NCBI GenBank assembly: GCA_963715675.1
Contig: OY970265.1
Location: 3,658,001 to 3,722,000, forward strand
Origin: DASVWZ01 sp963715675
Lineage (GTDB): Bacteria > Acidobacteriota > Terriglobia > Terriglobales > Acidobacteriaceae
Direction of reading: 5' to 3'
DNA length: 64,000 nt
The notes under the pieces were generated by a model. The model was given only the letters and a program-made list of their open reading frames with translations, did no database searches and was not told the origin of the DNA. Of the stretch, positions 52,809 to 61,931 are shown piece after piece. Positions within the stretch are counted from its first letter, which is position 1; each line of letters opens with the position of its first letter. A program made the translations under genes and the position numbers.

Positions 52809-53309
52809 CTACATCGGCGACTGAGTCTGGCCGATTTTCCTGACCACCTGGCCCGGCGGTAGAGCGCCCCGCAGTTCGCGAATGGTCTGCTTGACTACGG
52901 GATGGAGCACGTCGGGCGCAATTTCCGTCAGCGGATCCAGCACGAAACGCCGCTCGTGCATCGCCGGGTGCGGGATGATCAGGCCTTTCATCTCAATCAC
53001 CGAAGACCCAAATAAGAGGATGTCCAGGTCGATGATGCGCGGGCCTTTTTTCAGCGTGCGCCGCCGGCCCATCTTTTGCTCGATGGCGAGAATGGCGGCA
53101 AGCAGCTGCCTCGGCATCTTCTCCGTTTCCAGCTTGACGGCGCAGTTCAGAAACCAGGGTTGCGCCGTCAACTCAACTGGTTCGGTTTCGTAGAAGGAAG
53201 AGACTGCGGCCACATCGCCGAGCGTGCGCAGATGGTCAATGGCGGTGTGGAGATTGGCGCTGCGATCGCCGACGTTGGAGCCCAGCGATAGATAGACAGT
53301 TTTGCGCAC
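52809..53309 (-). CDS. folK: 6-hydroxymethyl-7,8-dihydropterin pyrophosphokinase
   Basis: A 166-residue folate biosynthesis enzyme. It carries VYLSLGSNVGDRSANL, SSFYETEPVELTAQPWFLNCAV, EQKMGRRRTLKKGPRIIDLDILLF (the HPPK signature) and IPHPAMHERRFVLDPLTEIAP. The family's normal length fits the GTG at 53309 (MRKTVYLSLGSN); an upstream extension of 61 codons crosses a repeat-rich stretch and lacks homology, so it is rejected. No folB or folP is adjacent. Confidence 0.92.
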   Translation of the reverse strand: MRKTVYLSLGSNVGDRSANLHTAIDHLRTLGDVAAVSSFYETEPVELTAQPWFLNCAVKLETEKMPRQLLAAILAIEQKMGRRRTLKKGPRIIDLDILLFGSSVIEMKGLIIPHPAMHERRFVLDPLTEIAPDVLHPVVKQTIRELRGALPPGQVVRKIGQTQSPM

Positions 53310-53469
53310 CAATAACAGTTTCCGGTTTTCAGTTGGAAGTTTCCAGCTCAATCCGGAGTACCCGGTATCCAGCTTGAGACTTGTCCGGGTCTGCCACTCC
53401 CAGTCAAGCTGTAATGGGGGTAGTTTGACCAGCAGGGCAAGACTCTCCGCGCAAGTCCGAAGTGACCGG

Positions 53470-53535
53470 GAGATCCTCGCGAGGTCTCGCACTCGGCTGA
53501 AGTACGCCGGGATGATGCCCTTCGGGATGGGCTCT
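53470..53535. repeat. Dispersed repeat CTCGGCTGAAGTACGCCG, copy 2
   Basis: Shares the 18-mer core with 23273-23330 and the following GGGATGATGCC...GGGAT. It is preceded by a small palindrome (CTCGCGAG). It lies upstream of folK, 60 bp before the small gene at 53594. Confidence 0.55.
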
Positions 53536-53593
53536 GGCGATTCCGTATAGCAACGGGATACAGCGGTCGCAGAACCGCTATCACGGAGGCTGA

Positions 53594-53824
53594 ATGCTGA
53601 CTATCTACAACAAAATCGACCGCGCCCAGCGATTGGTTCGCCTGCTTGAGGACGACGCGCCTCTTTTGGATGTCCGGATTGCGAACCTTACCCCGGAGCG
53701 CCAGAAGGCCACCAAGGAGTTCGCTTCACAGCTTACGGCCAGCGCGCGAGCGGAACTGGAGCGGCTGATGCAGGAGTCATTCCTGTGGGATCCCAACGAC
53801 ACCACGCCTCAGCCCGCGGATTGA
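53594..53824 (+). CDS. Small charged protein of unknown function
   Basis: A 76-residue acidic, helical protein (IDRAQRLVRLLEDDAPLLDVRIANLTPERQKATKEFASQLTASARAELERLMQESF). A good ribosome site (CGGAGG) precedes the ATG by 5 nt, which with the coding-like composition supports a real gene. I do not recognise a family. It is short of signals for membrane or export. Confidence 0.6.
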   Translation: MLTIYNKIDRAQRLVRLLEDDAPLLDVRIANLTPERQKATKEFASQLTASARAELERLMQESFLWDPNDTTPQPAD

Positions 53825-53942
53825 GGTCATCGATCAGGTAGAAAGCTCACTCGGGCACCAAAGCGCGCAGCGGCAAGCAGAGCAGCTGACGCAGCGCTGA
53901 AACTCAGAGTCCTTGGACAGCTTCTAAAGCGGTCGTTCCGTC

Positions 53943-54812
53943 TCACGCGTGTTGCTCAGCCTCGAAGGACACTGTCCGGGGAGGGACTGCTTCGTCGAGC
54001 GGAGTTTCCTCCCACAACGTGTGGTCGCGCAGCAGACGCGAAACTAAAGCAGTGTGCATGGCGTGTCCGGCACGGTCCGCCACAACCGTTCCGAGAATCT
54101 GTTTCCCTACGAGCGCCAGGTCCCCGATCAAATCGAGCACTTTGTGTCGCACAAACTCGTCCGCAAAACGCAGCGGCGGATTCATGATGCCGTCCCGCGT
54201 CAACACGATGGCATTGTCCGACGACGCGCCGCGAATCAGCCCTTGCCTGCGCATGGCGTCGGCCTCATGCAGAAATCCGAAAGTTCTGGCCGGCGCAATC
54301 TCGGTAAAGTAACTGCCGTTGCTGAGGTCGAGGCTGAAGGTTTCCCTCCCAATGAGCGGGTGCGGAAAGTTGATCGAATACTCGACCGAGTATCCCTCCG
54401 CCGGATAAATGGCGATGAACTTATCGCCCTCCCGAAGTTCCAGCTCCCGGCGAATTCGCAGATAGCTGCGCGTGCGCCGCTGCTTGCGAATGCCGGCTTT
54501 CTCGATCAGTTCAACAAAAGGCTGCGCGCTGCCGTCCAGGATGGGGAGTTCGAGATTGTCGAGTTCAACAATCGCATTGTCGATACCGGTTCCAATGAAC
54601 GCGGAGAGCAGGTGCTCGGTGGTGGAAATCAGGACACCCCTCTTCATCAGGCTGGTGGCATAGCTGACGCGGGCGACGTTGCGGCTGCTGGCCTCGACTT
54701 CAAAACCATCCAGATCGACGCGGCGGAAGACGATGCCCGAACCCGCCGGCGCAGGCAGGATGCGCAACTCAACCGGAGCTCCGCTGTGCAAGCCGATGCC
54801 AGAACATTCCAC
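53943..54812 (-). CDS. lpxC: UDP-3-O-acyl-N-acetylglucosamine deacetylase
   Basis: A 289-residue zinc enzyme of lipid A synthesis, which indicates a Gram-negative outer membrane. Zinc and catalytic residues are in TTEHLLSAF, FVRHKVLDLIGDLAL and the AGHAMHTALV histidine, with the NFPHPLIG and ARTFGFL segments intact. The GTG at 54812 begins MECSGIGLHSG, but the family's first strand (KQEQTIRAAV) is encoded just upstream in the same frame, where only CTG (54842) or ATA could start. No ATG, GTG or TTG occurs between the upstream stop and 54812. The true start is probably upstream at a non-ATG codon, or the sequence has an error. Confidence 0.9.
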   Translation of the reverse strand: MECSGIGLHSGAPVELRILPAPAGSGIVFRRVDLDGFEVEASSRNVARVSYATSLMKRGVLISTTEHLLSAFIGTGIDNAIVELDNLELPILDGSAQPFVELIEKAGIRKQRRTRSYLRIRRELELREGDKFIAIYPAEGYSVEYSINFPHPLIGRETFSLDLSNGSYFTEIAPARTFGFLHEADAMRRQGLIRGASSDNAIVLTRDGIMNPPLRFADEFVRHKVLDLIGDLALVGKQILGTVVADRAGHAMHTALVSRLLRDHTLWEETPLDEAVPPRTVSFEAEQHA

Positions 54813-54897
54813 CGCAGCGCGGATTGTTTGCTCTTGCTTCAGAAGCGTTATGTATCTGGGTTCTGGTGAATAGTTTACAGTCTGGCTGGAAAACGTG

Positions 54898-54919
54898 ACT
54901 GTGGCAATTCAGCCACAGT
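54898..54919. repeat. Hairpin upstream of lpxC
   Basis: ACTGTGGC-AATTCA-GCCACAGT, a perfect 8-bp stem in the 225-bp spacer between lpxC and the PilZ gene. Read on the minus strand, it is followed by CACGTTTTCC, so it could be a weak terminator for the PilZ gene. Confidence 0.5.
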
Positions 54920-54988
54920 TCGTGGGTGAATTGTCGAACATTCGCAGCCTTCAGAGGCAGAAGCGAGGGCGCATTTTCAACGACTTAA

Positions 54989-55012
54989 CGGCGCGGCTGA
55001 AAGCCACGCCCT
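54989..55012. repeat. Imperfect palindrome GGCGTGGCTTTCAGCCGCGCC
   Basis: GGCGCGGCT-GAA-AGCCACGCC with one mismatch, 26 nt after the PilZ gene's stop. Its GGGCGTGGCTTTCAGCC sequence resembles dispersed acidobacterial palindromes. It may act as a 3'-end hairpin. Confidence 0.45.
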
Positions 55013-55037
55013 TTCAAATCGCAGGCTGAGATCCGAG

Positions 55038-55751
55038 TTAGCCTTCGATGTAGGCGTCGATCCACTCTTTGATTTTGAGCCGCCGATCGTCGGTGTTGTC
55101 AAAGCGGACGCCGAAGGCCTTGTTGCCGGGATTTTTCCAGGTCACGGTGCCGCGAACGTGCACCTTTGGCAAGGTCAGCAATGAGAACGAGATTTCGACC
55201 GCCTGGCCGCTTGCGACATCGTGCGCGGTGCGCATGGACATGCCCCCGCAGCTGATTTCGATGCTGGTCGCGGTCATTTTCCCGCTGTCGTTGACGGCCA
55301 GGGAAATTTCGGTGATCACCGGAATCCGCACATAGCGGCGCAGTTCGTGCAGCACCAGCGGCTGGGTGGCGCGTACCAGCTTGAGGACGGAAGGACGTTC
55401 CAGCGGCTCATGGAAAATAGCGTTGATGCCATACTTGGAGTAACGCAGCGCCTCTTGCGCCGTGCCGCCAACCGCAAACAGGACAATCCGGCTGTTGGAG
55501 GCTGATGTCCGCGCCGACTCCATGACCGGCTGAGCCGCCGGGGCCATTTTCACCACGCAGGCCTCAAACTTCTCTTTCTGCAGGCGGGTGGCGGCATCGC
55601 CGTCCATGGTCTTGGTTTCCACTCCAAACTGCCGGAAACACTCGGCGAGAAGGGAGCGGGCGGGGTCTTTGAGGTCGACCAGGGCAACCCGGGCCGAAGC
55701 CTTTCTGCTGGTGGGGATCGGGGAGACAGCAACTGCTGGGGCTCTATCCAT
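55038..55751 (-). CDS. PilZ-domain protein with degenerate receiver-like N-terminus
   Basis: A 237-residue protein. Residues 20-130 follow a receiver fold (VALVDLKDPARSLLAECFRQFGVE, IVLFAVGGTAQEALRYSKYGINAIFHEPL), but the phosphorylated aspartate position is a lysine (ACVVKMAP), so it is probably not a classical response regulator. The C-terminal 100 residues are PilZ-like: RRYVRIPVITEISL, SISCGG-type (EISCGGMSMR), FSLLTLPKVHVRGTVTWKN, KAFGVRFD, with the RxxxR and (D/N)xSxxG-like c-di-GMP motifs partly kept (RRYVR; EISCGG). Start uncertain: ATG at 55751 (MDRAP), 55805 or a TTG at 55889. Confidence 0.7.
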   Translation of the reverse strand: MDRAPAVAVSPIPTSRKASARVALVDLKDPARSLLAECFRQFGVETKTMDGDAATRLQKEKFEACVVKMAPAAQPVMESARTSASNSRIVLFAVGGTAQEALRYSKYGINAIFHEPLERPSVLKLVRATQPLVLHELRRYVRIPVITEISLAVNDSGKMTATSIEISCGGMSMRTAHDVASGQAVEISFSLLTLPKVHVRGTVTWKNPGNKAFGVRFDNTDDRRLKIKEWIDAYIEG

Positions 55752-55932
55752 AGTCTTGGCCGATTCGTGTTGCGAACTTCTATTCTGGCGTGGGGTTTGG
55801 GGCATTGGCAAAGGCGAAAAAGGACAATAAACAGGTACAAAAGTGTGGTTACCGGGGGTGACCGACGGCGGGACGGAGGTCACCGCCAAACCCGCGCCGA
55901 GCTGGAGCGAAGAGATCTTGGGTAGAATGACC

Positions 55933-57195
55933 CTACGGGCCGAAGACGTAGGCGGCGCCGGTTAAATTGACGAATGCCCGCGCTGAGCCGATCAGAATGG
56001 TGTTGCCGCTGATTCCGGCAGAGACGCCAAAGTGGTCGCCTTGTTGGCCATCGGAGGCCATCAGCGTCGCATCCGGCGTGGTCGTATCCACCCAGCCGCC
56101 CGGTGGCTCAATGAAAATGAAGGCCGAACCCTGAAAGTCTGCATTGCCGCCGTCAACGGCGCCGGCTACCAGAGTGCGCCCTTGGACGGCGGCCGAAGAA
56201 CCTATATCGCTGGCGTACTGAAGGTTCGTGTCGGTCAATTCCGCAGTCTGCGTCATGTCTTTCCAGCCGCCGACTGGTTTGACGAACACGTAAGCGGCGC
56301 CGCAATGACAACCATAGGGGTTATGCTGCGGAGCCCCCACCGCTACTGCGTCACCGCGAATTGCAGCCGACCACCCGAAGCGGTCAGAGAATACGCCGTC
56401 AGAGGCGGTCAACCTCGCGGTTTGGAACTGTATGCGCCGAACGTTGGAGGAAACATTCCAACCTCGTTTCGGCTTCACGAACACATACGCCGCCCCTTGG
56501 GAATTGTTGTATTCGTAGTTGCCTGCCACAACCACACCCCGGTCGATGGCAAGAGCAAAGAAGAAGGTGCCTGGGTCCGTTGCCTCCAACAATGCGTCGT
56601 ATGTCGTAACCGACCTCCAGCCGGTCTTGGGCTTGACGTACACCGCCGCCCCGAACCCACCGCAGACTACCGTGTCTCCGCTGATTGCTACCAGCGGACC
56701 ACAGCCTAATTTGGCCGTCTCGTGGCCTGATTTCCACCCCCTCTTCGGCTTACGGAATAGATATCCTCCAGTGGACCCTCCGACCACTATGAAGTTTCCG
56801 CTCACCGCTACTGACACGCCGAGGCGGTCCCCGGTCTTTCCGTCCGAGGCAGTCAACTTGGCCACCTGTCTCATGTTTTGCCAGCCGCTCGTGGGCTTGA
56901 CAAACACGTAACCCGCCCCCTGATTCGCGTTGGAGCCAACCTGAGCTCCCGTCGCCCCGACGACGACCGTGTCTCCGTCGATCGCCACGGCGAGCCCGAA
57001 GTAGTCAGAGGTAGTGGCGTCGGACGCAGTCAACTCCCCGAGCTGCGTCCACGACCTATCCTGCATTACGGTCTCGAGAATGTGATTCTGCGCGCCGATG
57101 GGCAGATCGGACAAGCGCAGAGCGCGACCGTGATCCGCGGCCTGCGCAGCAAGGCAAGTCACCAGTAGAAACGCTGAGATTGTCGTGCGGACCAT
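55933..57195 (-). CDS. Secreted integrin-alpha-like FG-GAP repeat protein
   Basis: A 420-residue exported protein starting at a GTC-rich MVRTTISAFLLVTCLAAQA signal peptide, with GGAGG 5 nt upstream of the ATG. The mature part has about seven copies of a unit such as LTASDATTSDYFGLAVAIDGDTVVVGA followed by GAAYVFVKPKRGW. This FG-GAP/integrin-propeller motif is common in acidobacterial surface proteins. No anchor or catalytic domain is seen. It may bind ligands or other proteins outside the cell. It is transcribed in the same direction as the next secreted gene. Confidence 0.85.
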   Translation of the reverse strand: MVRTTISAFLLVTCLAAQAADHGRALRLSDLPIGAQNHILETVMQDRSWTQLGELTASDATTSDYFGLAVAIDGDTVVVGATGAQVGSNANQGAGYVFVKPTSGWQNMRQVAKLTASDGKTGDRLGVSVAVSGNFIVVGGSTGGYLFRKPKRGWKSGHETAKLGCGPLVAISGDTVVCGGFGAAVYVKPKTGWRSVTTYDALLEATDPGTFFFALAIDRGVVVAGNYEYNNSQGAAYVFVKPKRGWNVSSNVRRIQFQTARLTASDGVFSDRFGWSAAIRGDAVAVGAPQHNPYGCHCGAAYVFVKPVGGWKDMTQTAELTDTNLQYASDIGSSAAVQGRTLVAGAVDGGNADFQGSAFIFIEPPGGWVDTTTPDATLMASDGQQGDHFGVSAGISGNTILIGSARAFVNLTGAAYVFGP

Positions 57196-57250
57196 ATTTC
57201 CTCCAAAAGGCATGAATTTCTGAAAATGCCGACAGACAAGGTTGCGCTTT

Positions 57251-60166
57251 TCAAAACGCCCTTACGTTGAACGTAATCGCGCCCGGAGTTATGTTACTCG
57301 CGGTCGGATTGCAGACCTCTAGGGTTACAATACCCGTCGAGCTTATGTATGCATCAACGGTCAGATGCAGATAATTCGCGGAGAACAGGGACGACTGTGG
57401 AGTGACGATCAGCGTGTTGGCTAAACTGGTTACGTTGTTGATTGTGCCGGTTTGTAGAGAGTTGCACGTCCCCGCCGAGATCTGAGACGTGGGCCCGGCG
57501 ATTGCAGCCGTTCCGAGCGATAGCCCGAAGAATGCGTTCCCGCGGGGATCGGCAATCGTAAGCGTCCGGGAAGCTGCGGGCGTAACCGGGGATATGATGA
57601 ACTGGTTGGTTGTGGTTTGGGTGCCGTTGGACAGCACGAGCGGGACCGTAAACTTCTTGGCTGACGCGCTTAGCTGTTCCAGCCAGCTCGATCCGTCAGC
57701 AAGAGCGCCAATGTAGTTTGAGACAGTGCTATAGCAGCGTAGCGCCAGGCCACCGTAGCCGGTGTTCGCATTGCCGTCGCCTGAGACAGCGCAATCGCTC
57801 AGTTGGGAGCTAGGACGAAGCCCGGGCTGGGAGAACAGGTTGACTCCCTGGTTGGAGTCGTAGAAGGTGATAAAATCCTGCGGCTGTTCGGGCCCAGCGC
57901 CTTCTAAGATAATGCGCCCCATGGGGTTTGCGAGAGGGAATTGAGTCCCCCTCACCCCGTTCTGCAGCGCCGTCGGCCCGTCATTGGGGTTGGTGCCGCC
58001 TTCCGGCTCGGCGGCCAGGCACGACATCCACAGCGGACTGCCAATCACCGGCCCCCCGCTACAGTCCTGCGCGTACACCGACGGTCCGCGAGTAGACCCA
58101 GGGACGGTCGAAACGATCGGGCCGGCGTTATACGCCAGAACATCGGTGTACAGCTTGGAACCGTACTCCCAGGTTGCATTCTCGCCCGACGCAGTCAACA
58201 CGAAGGAGCCCGGCCAGAAGGCAAGCGCGTCGTTCCACAGAGTGCTGTAGTTGACTGTGTACTGCTGCGCCATACCGGTAAACGTGTCGGTCACGGAGCA
58301 CAGATTGTCGGAGCAGCTTCCGAGAGTGCCCGTCACGATGGATCCAGTCAGGGAAGGATACCCGGGCAGGCTGATCGGAACCGTCATCCCGTCGTTTATG
58401 CTGCCCTGGGCCCGCAGCACGTCGTAGGTCACCGTCCCGCAGGTGGTGCCGCCACGCTGGCACATTTGCGGCCAGTAGATCGTTGCGCTGCCTGGATTGC
58501 CGTCGTACAGGACCGAGCCTGCCAGAAGCGGCACCGTCCTGCCGTTGCTGTAGCCCGTACTGTGGCCTACGATCCAATAGGTATAGCTCGTCCCGCTTGT
58601 GCTGCAGGCCTGGAGACCGGTGTCGATATAACAGAACTGCGGGAAGTTTCCCCCTCCGGTTGCGCCGTTCGTGCTGCGAACCTCAGAGCCCAGGGCAATT
58701 ACGCCTGCCTGCGACTGCAGGATGGTGGGCGCGGGAGGTTGCGGGTAAAGGGGATTGGGGCAGGTTCCGATTTCTTGGTAGACATTGTCTAGGACGAGGC
58801 CGAGATTGAAGTAGGACGCCTTGTAGCGTATTCCGAACTGCGGGTAGGCTTGAATCACGCTGTCCTTAATTTTCAGGGTGTTGCCGGTGCCGCCCGACGA
58901 ATTTACCGTCGGAGGCTGAGTCTGGCTGTAACCGCTGCCGCCGCGAGTAACAACCACACCCGTAACGGCGCCCCCGGAAACGACGGCAAACGCGGAAGCC
59001 CCGCTGCCGACCGTCGAGGTGAACGTGACCGGGAAGGCAGCGGTGTACCCCGTGCCGTGATTCGTGAAGTTGACACCGGTAACGACGCCCGCCGACGACA
59101 CCACTGCCGTTGCCGCGAACCCTGAACCGCCGCCGCCGGTACCGACGTCCACACCGTTAGCTAGGCACTCGGCGTCAAGGTCTGAGTCCTTTATCGAAAT
59201 CACGCTGGCGTATGAGTTCGCGTTGGCGCCAGTGACCATGGTTGAACAGAACAACGCGTCGCAACGCGCCCAGCTATAGGTACTTCCGACCGCTCCTGCC
59301 AAATTTCCGTCCAACCCCTCAACCGTTGCTGCTTGATCATTGTCAACTTCGACCATGGAATCAAAGTAAGGGTAAGGGGGCGGCGGATTATTGTTCGTTG
59401 GCTCGCCCCGGATATTCCGAATGAGCGAATGCTGTCCGTTGTCCTCAATCATTGCAAAAACCCCCGGGACCCCGGCGCGGAAGGTCAGGCCCTCCACTAC
59501 CACATCGCTTGTCCAGGCTGAATTGCCATAGTCTCCGATGAATAAACATGCGTCAACGACGTTGCAGGTCAGGATTGCGCCATTCCCTTCGACGGATTGG
59601 CCGGTACCGAGGATGGTGATGCGCCCGTTAACCACGTACTCTCCCGGCGGTATTACAACAGCGCCGTTCTGGAGGTACTGGGGCGGCAAAAGGTTGGGGA
59701 TGAAGTTCGCCGCATTGACCGCCTCCTGAATTCCAGCCGACGCGGAACCTATCGTATAGCCCAACCCATGGGAGTGCTGCGCCGTGAACGTTATTGTTCC
59801 ATTCGCTCCGCCCTGCGGGAGACAGGTAGTAGCCGTAACCAGTACGGCTTCGGGTGTTCCCACCGTGGAAATCCACACTTCAGTAGAGGGGAAGAACGGA
59901 GGGCTGTAAGCCGACGCGGGGGCCAGAATTCCGGCTGGACAGTTAAGCGTGACAGTATTCAGCCCGGCACTTATACCGGACGGAAAGGACTGCTGCCAGC
60001 TGTAGCTGGTGACTACATAGCGAATTCCGGCGTAGTTGTTGGCGCTAAAGCTGGTATTTGCTGGCTGAACGATGTTCTGATTTCCGGTTGGATTGATCAC
60101 TACGTTCTGAGCGGATACCTCGGTGGAGAGAAGGAGAACTGCGAGGACAATCCTTAGTAGGCCCAC
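57251..60166 (-). CDS. Large secreted protein with right-handed beta-helix-like region
   Basis: A 971-residue exported protein. The GTG at 60166 follows GGAGG by 7 nt and starts a signal peptide (GLLRIVLAVLLLSTEVSAQ). Residues 130-500 have features of a pectate-lyase-like helix: IPPGEYVVNGRITILGTGQSVEGNGAILTCN, then SDVVVEGLTFRAG and LIRNIRG. Two glycine-rich modules (GxxTGVNFTNHGTGYTAAFPVTF and VTGVVVTRGGSGYSQTQPPTV) interrupt it; such GxGY-P modules occur in phage-tail and adhesin proteins. The rest is beta-rich, ending with NVRAF. It may act on or bind polysaccharides outside the cell; no catalytic residues are identified. Confidence 0.75.
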   Translation of the reverse strand: MGLLRIVLAVLLLSTEVSAQNVVINPTGNQNIVQPANTSFSANNYAGIRYVVTSYSWQQSFPSGISAGLNTVTLNCPAGILAPASAYSPPFFPSTEVWISTVGTPEAVLVTATTCLPQGGANGTITFTAQHSHGLGYTIGSASAGIQEAVNAANFIPNLLPPQYLQNGAVVIPPGEYVVNGRITILGTGQSVEGNGAILTCNVVDACLFIGDYGNSAWTSDVVVEGLTFRAGVPGVFAMIEDNGQHSLIRNIRGEPTNNNPPPPYPYFDSMVEVDNDQAATVEGLDGNLAGAVGSTYSWARCDALFCSTMVTGANANSYASVISIKDSDLDAECLANGVDVGTGGGGSGFAATAVVSSAGVVTGVNFTNHGTGYTAAFPVTFTSTVGSGASAFAVVSGGAVTGVVVTRGGSGYSQTQPPTVNSSGGTGNTLKIKDSVIQAYPQFGIRYKASYFNLGLVLDNVYQEIGTCPNPLYPQPPAPTILQSQAGVIALGSEVRSTNGATGGGNFPQFCYIDTGLQACSTSGTSYTYWIVGHSTGYSNGRTVPLLAGSVLYDGNPGSATIYWPQMCQRGGTTCGTVTYDVLRAQGSINDGMTVPISLPGYPSLTGSIVTGTLGSCSDNLCSVTDTFTGMAQQYTVNYSTLWNDALAFWPGSFVLTASGENATWEYGSKLYTDVLAYNAGPIVSTVPGSTRGPSVYAQDCSGGPVIGSPLWMSCLAAEPEGGTNPNDGPTALQNGVRGTQFPLANPMGRIILEGAGPEQPQDFITFYDSNQGVNLFSQPGLRPSSQLSDCAVSGDGNANTGYGGLALRCYSTVSNYIGALADGSSWLEQLSASAKKFTVPLVLSNGTQTTTNQFIISPVTPAASRTLTIADPRGNAFFGLSLGTAAIAGPTSQISAGTCNSLQTGTINNVTSLANTLIVTPQSSLFSANYLHLTVDAYISSTGIVTLEVCNPTASNITPGAITFNVRAF

Positions 60167-60307
60167 TGCGCGCCTCCGGTGCAGGTGTCTATATGAAAGT
60201 CCGCGAGGAGGAGCAAGTTTCGCAGATCGCAACCAGTCTATACCCGGAATTGACTGGTTGGCGCAAGCACTTTCCCCGCCGAACCATCCTGCTCAACCCT
60301 GAAAGGC

Positions 60308-61543
60308 CTATTCCGTCCAGCGGCGGAACAGTAGGGCGCCGTTGGTGCCGCCGAAGCCGAAGGAATTTGACATGGCGTATTCCACGTCGGCCTGGCGGGC
60401 GTGGTTGGGGACGAAGTCCATGCCAGCGGTTCCGGGATCCTGGTGGTCGAGGTTGATGGTGGGCGGCAGCATCTGATCGCGCAGCGCCAGCACGGTAATT
60501 CCCGCTTCCAGGCCTCCGGCGCCGCCCAGCAGATGGCCGGTCATGGACTTGGTGGAACTGACCGGCAAGGTGCGCTGGAAACAGTTGCGGATAGCGTGAG
60601 CCTCGAGCGTATCGCCGATAGGGGTCGAGGTGCCGTGCGCGTTGACGTAGCCGACGACATCGGGGCTGACGCCGGCATCGCGCAGGGCATTGCGCATGAC
60701 GCGGAAGCCCCCTTCGTGCTCCGGGGCAGGCTGGGTCATGTGGTAGGCGTCGGAACTCATGCCATAGCCGACGATTTCTGCGATGATCTTCGCTCCGCGC
60801 TGGCGGGCGAATTCCAGTTCTTCCAGCATCAGAATTCCCGAGCCCTCGCCCATCACAAAGCCATCGCGGTCGCTGTCCCAGGGGCGGCTGGCCTTTTCCG
60901 GCGCATCGTTGCGGGTGGAAAGCGCGCGCATGGCAGCGAACCCGCCCACGCCCATGGGCGTGATGGCGGCCTCGGCGCCGCCGGCAATCATGACGTCGGC
61001 GTCGTTGTGCTGAATGATGCGGAACGAGTCTCCGATGGAGTGCGCGCTGGTGGTGCAGGCCGTCGCCGTGGCCTCATTGGGGCCCTTGGCGCCGTAGCGC
61101 ATGGAAACGTGCCCGGCCGCCAGGTTGATGATGGAGGCAGGAATGAAGAAAGGCGAGATCTTTCTTGGCCCACCCTCCATCAACGCGGTGTGTTCGCGCT
61201 CGATGACGTCGAATCCTCCGATGCCGGAGCCGATGTGAACCCCGACCCGCTCGTCGTTTTCCGGAGTGATTTTCAGGCCGGACGTCCGGATGGCTTCATC
61301 CGCGGCCGCCATGGCAAGGTGGATGAAGCGCCCCATCTTCTTGATTTCTTTTTTCTCGATGAACTGCAGCGGGTCGAAATTCCGGACTTCGGCGGCGATT
61401 TGACAGGCGAACGGCGCCGCATCGAATTGGGTGATGGGCCCCACTCCGCTCTTGCCCGCCAGCAGGTTCTTCCACGTTTCTTCCGTGGTATTGCCCAATC
61501 CGCAGATCAGGCCGATGCCGGTAATCACGACCCGCCGCGGCAA
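60308..61543 (-). CDS. fabF: Beta-ketoacyl-ACP synthase II
   Basis: A 411-residue condensing enzyme that elongates fatty acids with malonyl-ACP. The active cysteine lies in TATACTTSAHSIGDSF, and the two histidines are in NAHGTSTPIGDT and KSMTGHLLGGAGGLE. Start MPRRVVITGIGLICGLGN is normal. It directly follows the acyl carrier protein gene on the same strand, the standard acpP-fabF order. Confidence 0.97.
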   Translation of the reverse strand: MPRRVVITGIGLICGLGNTTEETWKNLLAGKSGVGPITQFDAAPFACQIAAEVRNFDPLQFIEKKEIKKMGRFIHLAMAAADEAIRTSGLKITPENDERVGVHIGSGIGGFDVIEREHTALMEGGPRKISPFFIPASIINLAAGHVSMRYGAKGPNEATATACTTSAHSIGDSFRIIQHNDADVMIAGGAEAAITPMGVGGFAAMRALSTRNDAPEKASRPWDSDRDGFVMGEGSGILMLEELEFARQRGAKIIAEIVGYGMSSDAYHMTQPAPEHEGGFRVMRNALRDAGVSPDVVGYVNAHGTSTPIGDTLEAHAIRNCFQRTLPVSSTKSMTGHLLGGAGGLEAGITVLALRDQMLPPTINLDHQDPGTAGMDFVPNHARQADVEYAMSNSFGFGGTNGALLFRRWTE

Positions 61544-61789
61544 TTACTTTCCGCCTTTCGAGTGCTTGCCGATATAGTCCACCGCATCCTGCACGGTGCG
61601 GATCTTCTCCGCGTCTTCGTCGGGAATCTCGATTTCGAAGGCTTCTTCAAAGGCCATGACCAGTTCGACGGTATCGAGCGAGTCGGCGCCCAGGTCGTCC
61701 ACGAACGAAGCATTGGATGTGACCTCGGCTTCGTCCACTCCCAGTTGTTCCACAATGATCTGCTTTACTTTTTCCTCAACGGCTGCCAT
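61544..61789 (-). CDS. acpP: Acyl carrier protein (copy next to fabF)
   Basis: An 81-residue carrier protein. The phosphopantetheine serine is in FVDDLGADSLDTVELVMAFEEAF. VEEKVKQIIVEQLGVDEAEV and DEDAEKIRTVQDAVDYIGKHS flank it. Its stop touches the fabF start, so it is translationally coupled. The ATG at 61789 has an AAGGAG site. It is closely related to the second carrier gene 142 bp upstream. Confidence 0.96.
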   Translation of the reverse strand: MAAVEEKVKQIIVEQLGVDEAEVTSNASFVDDLGADSLDTVELVMAFEEAFEIEIPDEDAEKIRTVQDAVDYIGKHSKGGK

Positions 61790-61861
61790 GAGTTCTCCTT
61801 GAGTCCAGTTTTCTGAAGATGAATGTCTCCGCTGCCGGAGTGCGCCGCCGCTTGTTCTCGT

Positions 61862-61900
61862 CCCCCCTTTGGCAAAGAACGCGAAAGAGTGGGCGCCCAG
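61862..61900. repeat. Palindromic dispersed repeat (CCCTTTGGCAAAG), copy 3
   Basis: CCCCCCTTTGGCAAAGAACGCGAAAGAGTGGGCGCCC, related to 5216-5256 and 45225-45266. It lies in the spacer between the two carrier-protein genes. Confidence 0.65.
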
Positions 61901-61931
61901 CCGGCCTTGGTGCACACCCGGCGACCAGTGA

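Noticed and set aside
53310..53492. N-terminal extension of folK
   Set aside because: It would add 61 residues of repeat-derived sequence with no homology; the GTG at 53309 gives the normal length.
60401..61816. Plus-strand open frame of 471 codons
   Set aside because: Antisense to fabF and acpP, which are certain; the translated sequence has no family pattern.
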